DNA of 64,000 bases. It comes from Rhizobium phaseoli (GTDB lineage Bacteria; Pseudomonadota; Alphaproteobacteria; Rhizobiales; Rhizobiaceae). How positions within the stretch are numbered: the first letter of the stretch is position 1; each line of letters opens with the position of its first letter. The DNA lies in NCBI RefSeq assembly GCF_003985125.1, contig NZ_ML133567.1:124001-188000 (forward strand), given 5' to 3'. Positions 20,806 through 30,114 of the stretch are shown here, one piece after another. Both the position numbers and the translations under genes were made by a program. A model generated the notes under the pieces. It was not told the origin of the DNA. It was given only the letters and a program-made list of their open reading frames with translations, and made no database searches.

Positions 20806-20842
20806 AAATTAAAACAGCCGCCTGCCTCACGGCAAGCGGCTG
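20806..20842 (-). terminator. Terminator after lpdA
   Basis: On the minus strand CAGCCGCTTGCC pairs with GGCAGGCGGCTG around a GTGA loop, then TTTTAATTTT follows. It lies about 26 bases past the lpdA stop and closes the suc-lpd transcription unit before the cytochrome b561 gene. Confidence 0.88.
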
Positions 20843-20867
20843 AACGCTTCATTACGAACATGTAAGA

Positions 20868-22274
20868 TTACATGTGGATCGGCTTGAAGAAGGTCGCGAG
20901 CGCAGCTTCCTTGACCGCTTCCGACATCGTCGGATGCGCGTGGCAGCTGCGGCCGAGATCTTCCGACGAACCGCCGAACTCCATCAGCACGGCAATCTCG
21001 TGGATCATCTCGCCGGCGCCGAAACCGACGATATGGCCGCCGAGCACGCGGTCGGTGTCCTTGGCGGCGAGGATCTTGACGAAACCGTCGGTCGCCAGCA
21101 TCGCGCGGGCGCGCCCGTTCGCCGTGAACGGGAACTTGCCGACCTTATAGGCGATACCCGCCGCCTTCAGCTCTTCCTCGGTCTTGCCGACCGAAGCGAT
21201 CTCCGGCTGCGTGTAGACGACGCTCGGAATGACCTCGTAATTGACGTGACCATGCTGGCCGGCGAGGATTTCGGCCAGCGCCACGCCCTCGTCTTCCGCC
21301 TTGTGCGCCAGCATCGGACCCTTGACCACATCACCGATCGCATAGATGCCGGCGACATTGGTCTTGAAGTGACCGTCGATCTCGACGCGGCCGCGATTGT
21401 CGAGTGCAACACCCGCTTCTTCGAGGCCGAGCCCCGCCGTATAGGGCTTGCGGCCGGTGGCGATCAGCACGACTTCGGCATCGAGCACCACCTTGTCGCC
21501 GCCCTTGACCGGCTCGAAGGTGACCTTGGCGCCCTTGTCGCCCTTTTCGACGCCGGTGACCTTGGCGCCGAGATGGAAATCGATGCCCTGCTTGGCGAGC
21601 ATGCGCTGAAACTGTTTGGAGACTTCGCCGTCCATGCCGCCGAGGATGGTGTCGAGATATTCGACGACGGTGACCTTAGCGCCGAGCCGCGACCAGACCG
21701 AGCCGAGTTCGAGCCCGATGACGCCGCCGCCGACGACGATCAGCGTTTCCGGCACCTTGTCAACCGCGATGCCGCCGGTGGACGAGATGATGGTCTTTTC
21801 ATCGATCTCGACCTGCACGCCGGGAATGCCGGCGACATCCGAACCGGTGGCGATGACGATGTTCTTGCCTTCGATCTCCTGCACCTGGCCGTCCGCGGCG
21901 GTAACGGCAACCTTGCCGGCCGAGACGATCTTGCCGGTGCCCTGGAAGGCATCGATCTTGTTCTTCTTGAACAGGAAGGCGACGCCGTCGACATTCGCCT
22001 TCACCGTCGCATCCTTGTGCGCCATCATATTGCTAAGGTTGAGCGTCGGCGCCGGAATGTCGATGCCGAGCGCGCTCATGCCGTGACCGGCCTGATGGAA
22101 CATTTCGGAGGCATGCAGCAGCGCCTTCGACGGAATGCAGCCGACGTTCAGGCAGGTGCCGCCATAGGTGGCGCGCTTTTCGACAACGGCGACCTTGAGG
22201 CCGAGTTGGGCTGCCTTGACGGCGCAGACATAGCCGCCCGGGCCGGTTCCGATAACGATCACATCATAAGACAT
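20868..22274 (-). CDS. lpdA: Dihydrolipoyl dehydrogenase (E3 of the 2-oxoglutarate dehydrogenase complex)
   Basis: A 468-residue flavoprotein that reoxidises dihydrolipoamide on E2 and passes electrons to NAD+. FAD motif GTGPGGYVCAVKAAQLG, redox-active disulphide GGTCLNVGCIPSK, NAD motif GGGVIGLELGSVWSRLG, and the C-terminal H-x4-E pair in CHAHPTMSEAVKEA. Its place after sucB makes it the E3 used by 2-oxoglutarate dehydrogenase, although E3 can serve several complexes. A 23-codon frame ends 26 bases before its ATG. Confidence 0.96.
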   Translation of the reverse strand: MSYDVIVIGTGPGGYVCAVKAAQLGLKVAVVEKRATYGGTCLNVGCIPSKALLHASEMFHQAGHGMSALGIDIPAPTLNLSNMMAHKDATVKANVDGVAFLFKKNKIDAFQGTGKIVSAGKVAVTAADGQVQEIEGKNIVIATGSDVAGIPGVQVEIDEKTIISSTGGIAVDKVPETLIVVGGGVIGLELGSVWSRLGAKVTVVEYLDTILGGMDGEVSKQFQRMLAKQGIDFHLGAKVTGVEKGDKGAKVTFEPVKGGDKVVLDAEVVLIATGRKPYTAGLGLEEAGVALDNRGRVEIDGHFKTNVAGIYAIGDVVKGPMLAHKAEDEGVALAEILAGQHGHVNYEVIPSVVYTQPEIASVGKTEEELKAAGIAYKVGKFPFTANGRARAMLATDGFVKILAAKDTDRVLGGHIVGFGAGEMIHEIAVLMEFGGSSEDLGRSCHAHPTMSEAVKEAALATFFKPIHM

Positions 22275-22300
22275 TGCTTCTTTCCCTTTGGATTTTTCAA

Positions 22301-22372
22301 TTAGTCGGCGGCGCGCGACAGCGCGAGGCGGGAGACGGCCATCAGGCCGAGGAATTCGAAGATGTAGCTCAT
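22301..22372 (-). CDS. Possible 23-residue small protein upstream of lpdA
   Basis: An ATG at 22372 opens a frame of 23 codons to a TAA, giving MSYIFEFLGLMAVSRLALSR then AAD. The product would be a short amphipathic or partly hydrophobic helix. It fills most of the 118-base gap between the SDR gene and lpdA and ends 26 bases before lpdA. AAGG lies about ten bases upstream of its ATG. Sensible amino-acid use and position suggest it could be a translated leader or microprotein, but a chance frame of this length is not rare in GC-rich DNA. Confidence 0.4.
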   Translation of the reverse strand: MSYIFEFLGLMAVSRLALSRAAD

Positions 22373-22392
22373 ATTGGTTTAGCCTTGTCTTT

Positions 22393-23145
22393 CTAACGGC
22401 CGCCGCTCACATTGAGGATCGATCCGCTGACATAGGACGCTGAAGATGACAGGAGATAGAGGATTGCATCCGCCACCTCCTCCGGCATGCCGGCCCGCTG
22501 CATCGGGACCGATGGCGCCATTTCGCGCGCCCGGTCCGGCAAGCCGCCCGATGCATGGAGATCGGTTTCGATGATGCCGGGCCGGACGGCATTGACGCGA
22601 ATCCCTTCCGCGGCGACTTCGCGCGCAAGGCCGATGGTGAAGGTGTCAATCGCCGCTTTCGAGGCCGCATAATCGACATACTGCGTTGCCGAACCGAGGA
22701 CCGCCGCCATTGAGGAGACGTTGACGATCGCCCCGCCCTGCCCACCATATCGGCGCGACATGCGGCGCACGGCCTCGGCGGCGCAGAGGATCGAGCCGGT
22801 CACATTGACGCGCAGCATGCGCTCGATCCGCTCGACCGACATTTCGTCGATCCGCTGCGGATAGTCGACGATACCGGCATTGTTGACCAGTCCGTCGAGC
22901 CGCCCGAACTGACGATCAACCGCCGAAAACATCGCGGCGATATCCGCGGCCTTGCCGACATCGCCCTCAATTGCCAAAGCCTCGCCACCGCCTTCGGTGA
23001 TCGCGGCAACGACGGCGTCCGCCGCTTCGCGGCTGGTGGCATAATTCACCGCGACGCGCCAACCCCCGCGCGCAGCAAGCCGGCAGACCGCCGCGCCGAT
23101 GCCCCGGCTTCCGCCGGTGACGAGAACAACAGGTGTATCGCTCAT
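22393..23145 (-). CDS. SDR family oxidoreductase
   Basis: A 250-residue short-chain dehydrogenase/reductase. Cofactor motif TGGSRGIGAAV at residues 9-19, NNAGI, the catalytic Ser of VNVSSMAAV, and Y-x3-K as YVDYAASKAA, with PG after VNAVRPGII. Arg after the glycine motif region (NYATSREAAD) fits NADP(H) use. AAGGAG lies before ATG 23145, and the start overlaps the stop of the secreted-protein gene (ATGA). The substrate is unknown. It sits inside the sucB-lpdA interval but there is no direct link to the TCA cycle. Confidence 0.9.
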   Translation of the reverse strand: MSDTPVVLVTGGSRGIGAAVCRLAARGGWRVAVNYATSREAADAVVAAITEGGGEALAIEGDVGKAADIAAMFSAVDRQFGRLDGLVNNAGIVDYPQRIDEMSVERIERMLRVNVTGSILCAAEAVRRMSRRYGGQGGAIVNVSSMAAVLGSATQYVDYAASKAAIDTFTIGLAREVAAEGIRVNAVRPGIIETDLHASGGLPDRAREMAPSVPMQRAGMPEEVADAILYLLSSSASYVSGSILNVSGGR

Positions 23146-23672
23146 GTCGCACACTCCTTGAATGTCAGCACGTCCCAAGGCGCCACCGAGGCCTTGCCCT
23201 CGCCCCAGGCGCTGGATTCGCGAATGGCGGGACCAAGCCCGGGAAGCACCAGCTTTTCGGCGGCCGCAGTCCCCTCCGGCTGCAGATTAGCGATCTCGCC
23301 CTTGGCATCCATCCCATAGACGGCGCCCTGCCAGACCGTGCAGGCATCGAGATCGGCGCCGGTCACATCGCCTTCCGGACAGTTGAACATCAGGATACCG
23401 ATGGCGCGCACCGGATCCTGCGATGGCATGACATAGCCTTCCATCACCACCGCCGTCTTCAGCGCGCTCATCTTGAACTGGTTGTTGGCGGCGGCCGACG
23501 CCGAATTCAACGGCGCGAAACGCAATTCATAGGCACCGTCGCGATCGACATAGACGGCTTGTTCCTGCTTGCAGTCGGTGCCCAAGACGGTCGCGGGAAT
23601 GCTGAAAACCGCAGCGGCTGCGATTGCCGCCACGCCTTTCCGCCCCGCGGTGATACCGACCCGACCGCTCAT
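23142..23672 (-). CDS. Secreted protein of unknown function
   Basis: A 176-residue protein with a signal peptide (RKGVAAIAAAAVFSIPATVLGT) and five cysteines further on (TDCKQEQ, FNCPEGD, DACTVW, FKECAT), so it is likely periplasmic and may hold disulphides. No family is recognised. It overlaps by ATGA both the DUF4241 gene before it and the SDR gene after it, so the three are made as a block. Because its partner DUF4241 protein is also exported, they may act together in the periplasm. Confidence 0.7.
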   Translation of the reverse strand: MSGRVGITAGRKGVAAIAAAAVFSIPATVLGTDCKQEQAVYVDRDGAYELRFAPLNSASAAANNQFKMSALKTAVVMEGYVMPSQDPVRAIGILMFNCPEGDVTGADLDACTVWQGAVYGMDAKGEIANLQPEGTAAAEKLVLPGLGPAIRESSAWGEGKASVAPWDVLTFKECAT

Positions 23673-24418
23673 TGCAGCTTCGGCTCCCTTCGCCCGTCGG
23701 CATTCTCGATCACAGCGAAATCCGTCAGCAGCACCAGCGCGTGACCGTCCCTGTCGAGTCCCCAGAAAACTGGATAGATGCCGTCACCCCAGCCGCTCCA
23801 GAACACCGCGACATTGCCCTTCTTGCCGGCGACCGGCCGGTGCAGCGCATAATGGCCCTTGGTGGCATCCAGATCCGCGGCCAGCACGTCGTCGTAATAA
23901 TTGATGTCGGCGTCCGGTTTTTGCGCCTGCACCTGCGCTTGACGCTCGTCGATCCGATCAAGCGTCTGCGCATCCATGTAGCAGCCGACGCCGGCGTCGA
24001 CGGGGTAGCCGAAGATTTCGTCGTCCTTCAGCGTTGCTGGATCTTGTCCGGGCAGGACGGCGAGCTCCCAATGATCCGGCTTGCCCTCGGCAAACCGCAT
24101 GCTGGCGGCGGCGATGCGACCGAACGCCTGGTAGAGCGTCACCGGATAGTCGCCCGGCGCAACCGTCCTGGCGAGCGCCGGCCGATCGGGCTGGGCGAGC
24201 GGGTCGGCAGCGACGATGCGCCCCGAGGTCAGCTCGACATTGCCCATATGGATCGCGTTGATCGACCGTCCGGAGAGTTCGGTGTCACCGAGCGTCACCA
24301 GCTCGAAATTGCTGCTTGCCTTGCTGACGTCCCAGCCGGCCGCCGATGCGGAAACCGGGACATGCGCGGCGGCAGCGCAAAGAACAAGGCGCGCCGCTCG
24401 CATCATCCGGTTCCGCAT
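23669..24418 (-). CDS. DUF4241 family exported protein
   Basis: A 249-residue protein starting with a signal sequence (MMRAARLVLCAAAAHVPVSASAA). The body has motifs that fit DUF4241: GDYPVTLYQAFGRIAAASMRF near residue 90, FGYPVDAGVGCYMDA, and YPVFWGLDRDGHALVLLTDF close to the end. The family is of unknown function; soluble members are known from several bacterial groups. It begins 11 bases after the sucB stop and overlaps the next gene. It may be a late addition to the suc transcript. Confidence 0.75.
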   Translation of the reverse strand: MRNRMMRAARLVLCAAAAHVPVSASAAGWDVSKASSNFELVTLGDTELSGRSINAIHMGNVELTSGRIVAADPLAQPDRPALARTVAPGDYPVTLYQAFGRIAAASMRFAEGKPDHWELAVLPGQDPATLKDDEIFGYPVDAGVGCYMDAQTLDRIDERQAQVQAQKPDADINYYDDVLAADLDATKGHYALHRPVAGKKGNVAVFWSGWGDGIYPVFWGLDRDGHALVLLTDFAVIENADGRREPKLQ

Positions 24419-24429
24419 CGAAAAGCTCC

Positions 24430-25680
24430 TCAGAGATCGAGGACCAGGCGTTCCGGATCTTCCAGGCTTTCCTTGACGCGCACGAGGAAGGTCACTGCTT
24501 CCTTGCCGTCGACGATGCGGTGATCGTAGGAAAGCGCCAGATACATCATCGGACGGATGACCACCTGGCCGCCGATGGCAACCGGCCGTTCCTGGATCTT
24601 GTGCATGCCGAGAATGCCGGACTGCGGCGCGTTGAGGATCGGCGAGGACATCAGCGAGCCGTAAACCCCGCCATTGGTGATGGTGAAGGTGCCGCCCTGC
24701 ATGTCGGCCATGGAGAGCGAGCCGTCACGGGCTGCCTTGGCAAGACGGCCGAGGTCCTTCTCGATTTCGGCGATCGACATCTGGTCGGCATCGCGGATGA
24801 CAGGAACGACCAGGCCCTTGTCGGTGCCGACGGCCATGCCGACATGGCAGTAGTTCTTGTAGATGACGTCGGTGCCGTCGATCTCGGCATTGACCGCCGG
24901 CAATTCCTTCAGCGCGTGCGTTACTGCCTTGGTGAAGAAGCCCATGAAGCCGAGCTTGACGCCGTGCTTCTTCTCGAAAATGTCCTTGTACTTGTTGCGC
25001 AGGTCCATGACTGCCTTCATGTCCACCTCGTTATAGGTGGTGAGCATGGCGGCGGTGTTCTGCGCGTCCTTGAGGCGCTTGGCGATCGTCTGGCGCAGGC
25101 GCGTCATCTTCACGCGCTCTTCGCGCGAGGCATCCTCGACCGTCGACGGGCCGCGCGCAGCGGCGGGCGCTGCCGCCGGGGCGGCTGCCGGAGCTGAAAT
25201 ACCCCTGGCGACGGCAGCAATGACATCGCCCTTCAGCACCTGGCCGCGTTTGCCGCTGCCGTCGACCTGATCGGCGGAAAGGTTGCTTTCGGCCAGCATC
25301 TTTGCAGCCGCCGGTGCCGGCGGCATCGTGGAAACGGAAGCGCTCGACGAGGATGCAGCCGCAGCGGCAACCGGCGTCGGCTGAGCGGGAGCAGCCGGAG
25401 CTGCCTGGGCAGGAGCGGCGGCCGGCGCGGCGGCAGCGACGGCACCTTCGGCGATCTGGCCGAGCAGCGCGCCGAGACCGACGGTTTCGCCGGCGGCAGC
25501 GACGATTTCCGAAAGCGTGCCGGAGACGGGTGCCGGAACTTCGATGGTCACCTTGTCGGTTTCAAGCTCGAGAATCGGCTCGTCGGCCTTGATGGCGTCG
25601 CCGACCTTCTTGAACCAGGTGCCGACGGTTGCCTCGCTGACGGATTCACCGAGAGTTGGAACGCGGATTTCTGTGGCCAT
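24430..25680 (-). CDS. sucB: Dihydrolipoamide succinyltransferase (E2 of 2-oxoglutarate dehydrogenase)
   Basis: A 416-residue E2. An N-terminal lipoyl domain carries the modified lysine in [11 protein letters not shown] near residue 43. A long alanine/proline-rich linker follows (residues ~80-130), then the E3-binding domain [30 protein letters not shown], a second linker and the catalytic domain ending [15 protein letters not shown] with the active-site His and Asp. It moves the succinyl group from E1 to CoA. It lies two genes before lpdA and one gene after sucA. Confidence 0.97.
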   Translation of the reverse strand: MATEIRVPTLGESVSEATVGTWFKKVGDAIKADEPILELETDKVTIEVPAPVSGTLSEIVAAAGETVGLGALLGQIAEGAVAAAAPAAAPAQAAPAAPAQPTPVAAAAASSSSASVSTMPPAPAAAKMLAESNLSADQVDGSGKRGQVLKGDVIAAVARGISAPAAAPAAAPAAARGPSTVEDASREERVKMTRLRQTIAKRLKDAQNTAAMLTTYNEVDMKAVMDLRNKYKDIFEKKHGVKLGFMGFFTKAVTHALKELPAVNAEIDGTDVIYKNYCHVGMAVGTDKGLVVPVIRDADQMSIAEIEKDLGRLAKAARDGSLSMADMQGGTFTITNGGVYGSLMSSPILNAPQSGILGMHKIQERPVAIGGQVVIRPMMYLALSYDHRIVDGKEAVTFLVRVKESLEDPERLVLDL

Positions 25681-25720
25681 TGTTCAGATCCTGATTTCGT
25701 GTGTGTTCGTTTTAAGCGTT

Positions 25721-26029
25721 TCAGACGGCGGGCGGCCGCAAGATGATCGAGGGCATCGGCAGGATATCGAAACGGAAACCGAAGCCGGAGGCGATGATCG
25801 GATCGCCGTCGGCAAGAGCCCGCGCCGCCGCCTGATCTTCGACTTCGACGACCGCCATGCCGAAGGCGCCTGCACCCTCGAACACCGGACCGACGACGAT
25901 TGCCGATCCCGCAAGGGCTTGCCGATGCCAGTATTCGACGTGGCGTTTCATCGCCGCCATTTCCTCTCCGGTCCCGTCATGCGGGAAGGTGGGGCGCGGC
26001 GGCAGCAGTCTCAGAAAGAAATAAGCCAT
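25721..26029 (-). CDS. YciI-like protein between sucA and sucB
   Basis: About 102 residues of the YciI/YCII ferredoxin-like fold: AYFFLRLLPPRPTFPHDGTGEEMAAMKRHVEYW, then AGSAIVVGPVFEGAGAFGMAVVEVEDQAAARALADGDP. The conserved His and Asp of that fold appear in FPHD and ADGDP. Start at ATG 26029 with a purine-rich GGGGGGCG before it. It begins 16 bases after the sucA stop and ends 40 bases before sucB, so it is read with them. YciI-like proteins have no settled role; small-molecule dehydratase or decarboxylase activity has been suggested for the fold. Confidence 0.82.
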   Translation of the reverse strand: MAYFFLRLLPPRPTFPHDGTGEEMAAMKRHVEYWHRQALAGSAIVVGPVFEGAGAFGMAVVEVEDQAAARALADGDPIIASGFGFRFDILPMPSIILRPPAV

Positions 26030-26045
26030 TGCGCCCCCCTTGATT

Positions 26046-29030
26046 TCAACCGCCCAAGGCATCCTCGAGGAATGCGGCGAGCTGTGACAGGTGCTTCGAC
26101 ATCAGGCCCGTCGCCGGAGAGGCGGCGGCCGGACGGCCGGTATAGCGGACGCGCTGGTACTTCGCATCGATATGGGCAAGCACCCATTCGAGGAAGGGGT
26201 CGATGAACGACCATGCGCCCATGTTCTTCGGCTCTTCCTGGCACCAGACCATTTCGGCATTGCGGAAGCGCGACAGCTCGTTGATGAGCGCCTTGGCCGG
26301 GAAAGGATAAAGCTGTTCGACGCGCAGCAGGTAGATGTCGTCGATACCGCGCTTTTCGCGCTCTTCGAGAAGATCGTAATAGACCTTGCCAGAGCACATG
26401 ACGACGCGGCGGATCTTGCTGTCCTTCTGCAGCTTGATCGGGCCGTCCTTGATCACCTCGGCATCATCCCAGAGCAAGCGGTGGAAGGCGGATTCGCCGG
26501 CCAGCTCGGCCAGCGTCGAGACCGCCCGCTTGTGGCGCAGCAGCGACTTCGGCGTCATCAGGATCAGCGGCTTGCGGAAGTCGCGCTTCAGCTGCCGGCG
26601 CAGGATGTGGAAGTAGTTCGCCGGCGTCGTGACGTTGGCGACCTGCATGTTGTCTTCCGCGCAAAGCTGCAGGAAGCGTTCCAGGCGAGCCGAGGAGTGC
26701 TCCGGACCCTGGCCCTCATAGCCGTGCGGCAGCAGGCAGACGAGGCCCGACATGCGCAGCCACTTGCGTTCGCCCGACGAGATGAACTGGTCGAAGACCA
26801 CCTGCGCGCCGTTAGCGAAATCGCCGAACTGGGCTTCCCAAAGCGTCAGCGCATTCGGGCGGGCGAGCGAGTAGCCATATTCGAAACCGAGGACGGCCTC
26901 TTCCGAAAGCATCGAATTGATGACTTCGTAACGGGCCTGCGTCGGCGCCAGGTTCGCGAGCGGAATGTAGCGTTCTTCGGTCTCCTGATCGTAGAGAACC
27001 GAGTGGCGCTGCGAGAAAGTGCCGCGTTCGCAATCCTGTCCGGACAGACGGATCTTGTGGCCTTCGACGACGAGCGATCCGAACGCAAGCGCTTCCGCCA
27101 TCGCCCAGTCGAGGCCTTCGCCGCTCTGGATCATGTTGGAGCGGTTTTCCATGAAGCGCTGGATCGTGCGATGGGCGTTGAAGCCTGCCGGGATCTCGGA
27201 GAGCTTGCGGCCGATCTCCTTCAGCGTCTTCATCGGCACGGCGGTCTTGCCGCGGCGCTGTTCGTCCTGATTGTCGGCCGTGCGCAGGCCGGACCACTCG
27301 CCGTCCAGCCAGTCGGCCTTGTTCGGCTTGTAGTGCTGGCCGGCGTCGAATTCCTGTTCGAGATGGGCGCGCCAGTCGGCCTTCATCTTCTCGACTTCGC
27401 CGTCGGTGACGAGGCCTTCGCGCACGAGACGCTCCGCATAGAGCTGCAGCACCGTCTTGTGACCGCGGATGACCTTGTACATTTTCGGCTGCGTGAAGGA
27501 CGGCTCGTCGCCTTCGTTGTGGCCGTAGCGGCGGTAGCAGAACATGTCGAGCACCACAGGCTTGTGGAACTTCATGCGGAATTCGGTCGCGACCTTGGCG
27601 GCGTAGACGACGGCTTCCGGGTCGTCGCCGTTGACGTGCAGGATCGGCGCCTCGATCATCTTGGCGACGTCGGATGGATAGGGCGACGAACGCGAGAAGG
27701 CCGGGTTCGTGGTGAAACCGATCTGGTTGTTGATGATGACGTGCATCGTGCCGGCGACACGGTGGCCACGCAGACCGGACAGACCGAGAATTTCCGCAAT
27801 GACGCCTTGGCCAGCGAAGGCCGCGTCGCCGTGGATCAAAAGCGGCAGAACCTTGGAGCGTTCGGACAGCGGAATGATGTCGCCTTCCCATACCGTCGCG
27901 CTCATATCCTGCTTGGCGCGAGCCTTGCCCATGACGACAGGGTCGACGATTTCGAGATGCGACGGATTTGCCGTCAGCGAAACGTGCACCTTGTTGCCGT
28001 CGAATTCGCGGTCGGAGGAAGCGCCAAGATGGTACTTGACGTCGCCAGAACCCTCGACTTCGTCGGGCGCATAGGAGCCGCCCTTGAATTCGTGGAAGAT
28101 GGCGCGGTGCGGCTTGCCCATCACCTGGGAGAGCACGTTCAGACGGCCGCGATGGGCCATGCCGAACACCGCTTCCTTCAGGCCGAGATGGCCGCCGCGC
28201 TTCAGGATCTGTTCGAGCGCGGGGATCAGCGATTCACCGCCGTCGAGACCGAAGCGCTTGGTGCCCTTGAACTTGACGTCGAGGAACTGCTCGTAACCCT
28301 CGGCTTCGACGAGCTTGGCAAGGATCGCCTTCTTGCCTTCGGCCGAGAAAGCCACGCCTTTGTCGGGACCTTCGATGCGCTCCTGGATCCAGGCCTTCTC
28401 CTCCGGATTGGAGATGTGCATGAATTCGACGCCGAGCGTCGAGCAGTAGGTCCGCTCAAGGATCTCGATCATCTCGCGGATGGTCGCGTATTCAAGGCCG
28501 AGCACGTTGTCGATAAAGATCTTGCGGTCATAGTCGGCAGCGGTGAAGCCGTAATTTTCCGGCGACAGCTCATGATAGTCGTCGACGGCCGCGGCGATGC
28601 CGAGCGGATCGAGCTTGGCATGCAGATGGCCGCGCATGCGATAGGCGCGGATCATCATGATGGCGCGGACCGAATCGCGTGTCGCCTGCAGCACGTCAGT
28701 GCTGTCGGCGGGCTTGCCCGCGGCTTCGGCCTTCGCCTTCACCTTGGTTTCGATCGCCTTTTCGACGATGCCCCAATTGCCATCGAGAGCCGACACCAGA
28801 TCGCCGCTGGCCGGCAGCGGCCAGTTCTTCTTGCGCCAGGAAGCTCCCTTGGCTGCCTTCTTCACATCGGCAGGATCCTCCTCCAGCGCCTTGAAGAAGG
28901 CGCGCCATTGATCGTCGACCGATGCAGGATCCTCTTCGTAGCGCGCATAGAGCTGCTCGATATAGGCCGCGTTCGCGCCATCCAGAAACGAGGTGATCTG
29001 AAACTGCTCGTTGGCTTCTTGCCGTGCCAT
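26046..29030 (-). CDS. sucA: 2-oxoglutarate dehydrogenase E1 component
   Basis: A 994-residue thiamine-diphosphate enzyme that decarboxylates 2-oxoglutarate and hands the succinyl group to the lipoyl arm of SucB. Characteristic segments: DDQWRAFFKALEED near the start, GMAHRGRLNVL, thiamine-diphosphate binding GDAAFAGQGVIAEI and MHVIINNQIGFTT, and YEGQGPEHSSARLERFLQL. ATG 29030 (MARQEANEQF) is chosen; upstream codons to 29150 are not conserved in kind. The 168 bases between sucD and this start are the longest gap inside the suc cluster and may hold an internal promoter. Confidence 0.98.
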   Translation of the reverse strand: MARQEANEQFQITSFLDGANAAYIEQLYARYEEDPASVDDQWRAFFKALEEDPADVKKAAKGASWRKKNWPLPASGDLVSALDGNWGIVEKAIETKVKAKAEAAGKPADSTDVLQATRDSVRAIMMIRAYRMRGHLHAKLDPLGIAAAVDDYHELSPENYGFTAADYDRKIFIDNVLGLEYATIREMIEILERTYCSTLGVEFMHISNPEEKAWIQERIEGPDKGVAFSAEGKKAILAKLVEAEGYEQFLDVKFKGTKRFGLDGGESLIPALEQILKRGGHLGLKEAVFGMAHRGRLNVLSQVMGKPHRAIFHEFKGGSYAPDEVEGSGDVKYHLGASSDREFDGNKVHVSLTANPSHLEIVDPVVMGKARAKQDMSATVWEGDIIPLSERSKVLPLLIHGDAAFAGQGVIAEILGLSGLRGHRVAGTMHVIINNQIGFTTNPAFSRSSPYPSDVAKMIEAPILHVNGDDPEAVVYAAKVATEFRMKFHKPVVLDMFCYRRYGHNEGDEPSFTQPKMYKVIRGHKTVLQLYAERLVREGLVTDGEVEKMKADWRAHLEQEFDAGQHYKPNKADWLDGEWSGLRTADNQDEQRRGKTAVPMKTLKEIGRKLSEIPAGFNAHRTIQRFMENRSNMIQSGEGLDWAMAEALAFGSLVVEGHKIRLSGQDCERGTFSQRHSVLYDQETEERYIPLANLAPTQARYEVINSMLSEEAVLGFEYGYSLARPNALTLWEAQFGDFANGAQVVFDQFISSGERKWLRMSGLVCLLPHGYEGQGPEHSSARLERFLQLCAEDNMQVANVTTPANYFHILRRQLKRDFRKPLILMTPKSLLRHKRAVSTLAELAGESAFHRLLWDDAEVIKDGPIKLQKDSKIRRVVMCSGKVYYDLLEEREKRGIDDIYLLRVEQLYPFPAKALINELSRFRNAEMVWCQEEPKNMGAWSFIDPFLEWVLAHIDAKYQRVRYTGRPAAASPATGLMSKHLSQLAAFLEDALGG

Positions 29031-29198
29031 GGTGATATGCGGACGCTTCCGTCCGCCTCCTGACTTTGATGATTTTGCCGGTTTGATCGCCGGCTGCCGC
29101 ATTCCGATCGCCGCCTGTCCGCGGCGCATCTGCTCGTCTGATGTTGTCAAGCCGGGCGGAAGGCGCAGATGCCATCCTCCGCCCGGTCGATACGTGGC

Positions 29199-30101
29199 TT
29201 AGCCCTTGAGAACTTCGACCAGCGTCTTGCCGAGGCGGGCCGGAGAGGGCGACACCTTGATACCTGCCGACTCCATTGCCGCGATCTTCGATTCCGCGTC
29301 GCCCTTGCCGCCGGAGACAACAGCGCCGGCATGGCCCATGGTGCGGCCCTTCGGCGCCGTGCGCCCGGCGATGAAGCCGGCCATCGGCTTCTTGCGACCC
29401 TTCTTGGCTTCATCCTTCAGGAACTGCGCAGCGTCTTCCTCGGCCGAGCCGCCGATTTCGCCGATCATGATGATCGAGGTCGTGGCGTCGTCGGCGAGGA
29501 ACATCTCGAGCACATCGATGAACTCGGTGCCCTTGACCGGGTCGCCGCCGATGCCGACGGCCGTCGTCTGGCCGAGACCTTCGTTGGAGGTCTGGAAGAC
29601 GGCTTCATAGGTCAGCGTGCCCGAGCGCGACACAATGCCGACCGAACCCTTGCGGAAGATCGAGCCCGGCATGATGCCGATCTTGCATTCTTCCGGCGTC
29701 AGGATACCAGGGCAGTTGGGCCCAAGCAGTCGCGACTTGGAGCGGTCGAGGCGGGCCTTGACGCGCACCATGTCCATGACAGGGATGCCTTCGGTGATGC
29801 AGGTGATGAACGGGATCTCGGCGTCGATCGCCTCGATGATCGCGTCGGCGGCGCCGGCCGGCGGAACATAGATGACGGTCGCGTCGGCGCCGGTCTTTTC
29901 CTTGCCTTCGGCGACAGTGGCGAAGATCGGCAGGCTTTCGCCCTTTGCGCCGGTCCAGGTTTCGCCACCCTTCTTCGGGTGGATACCCCCGACCATCTGC
30001 GTGCCGTAATAGGCAAGCGCCTGTTCGGTGTGGAAGGTTCCGGTCTTGCCGGTCAGGCCCTGAACGAGAACCTTGGTGTCTTTGTTGACGAGAATGGACA
30101 T
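29199..30101 (-). CDS. sucD: Succinyl-CoA ligase subunit alpha
   Basis: A 300-residue alpha subunit that binds CoA and carries the phosphohistidine intermediate. CoA-binding [21 protein letters not shown] region, [20 protein letters not shown], and the active-site histidine in [18 protein letters not shown]. With SucC it converts succinyl-CoA to succinate and makes ATP or GTP. Start at ATG 30101 ([10 protein letters not shown]). It is separated from sucC by a small unrelated gene. Confidence 0.97.
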   Translation of the reverse strand: MSILVNKDTKVLVQGLTGKTGTFHTEQALAYYGTQMVGGIHPKKGGETWTGAKGESLPIFATVAEGKEKTGADATVIYVPPAGAADAIIEAIDAEIPFITCITEGIPVMDMVRVKARLDRSKSRLLGPNCPGILTPEECKIGIMPGSIFRKGSVGIVSRSGTLTYEAVFQTSNEGLGQTTAVGIGGDPVKGTEFIDVLEMFLADDATTSIIMIGEIGGSAEEDAAQFLKDEAKKGRKKPMAGFIAGRTAPKGRTMGHAGAVVSGGKGDAESKIAAMESAGIKVSPSPARLGKTLVEVLKG

Positions 30102-30114
30102 GCGAGGCCTTTGT

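Noticed and set aside
26091..29063. A 990-codon open frame on the plus strand opposite sucA
   Set aside because: It mirrors the codon bias of sucA, has no family motifs and covers a certain gene on the other strand.
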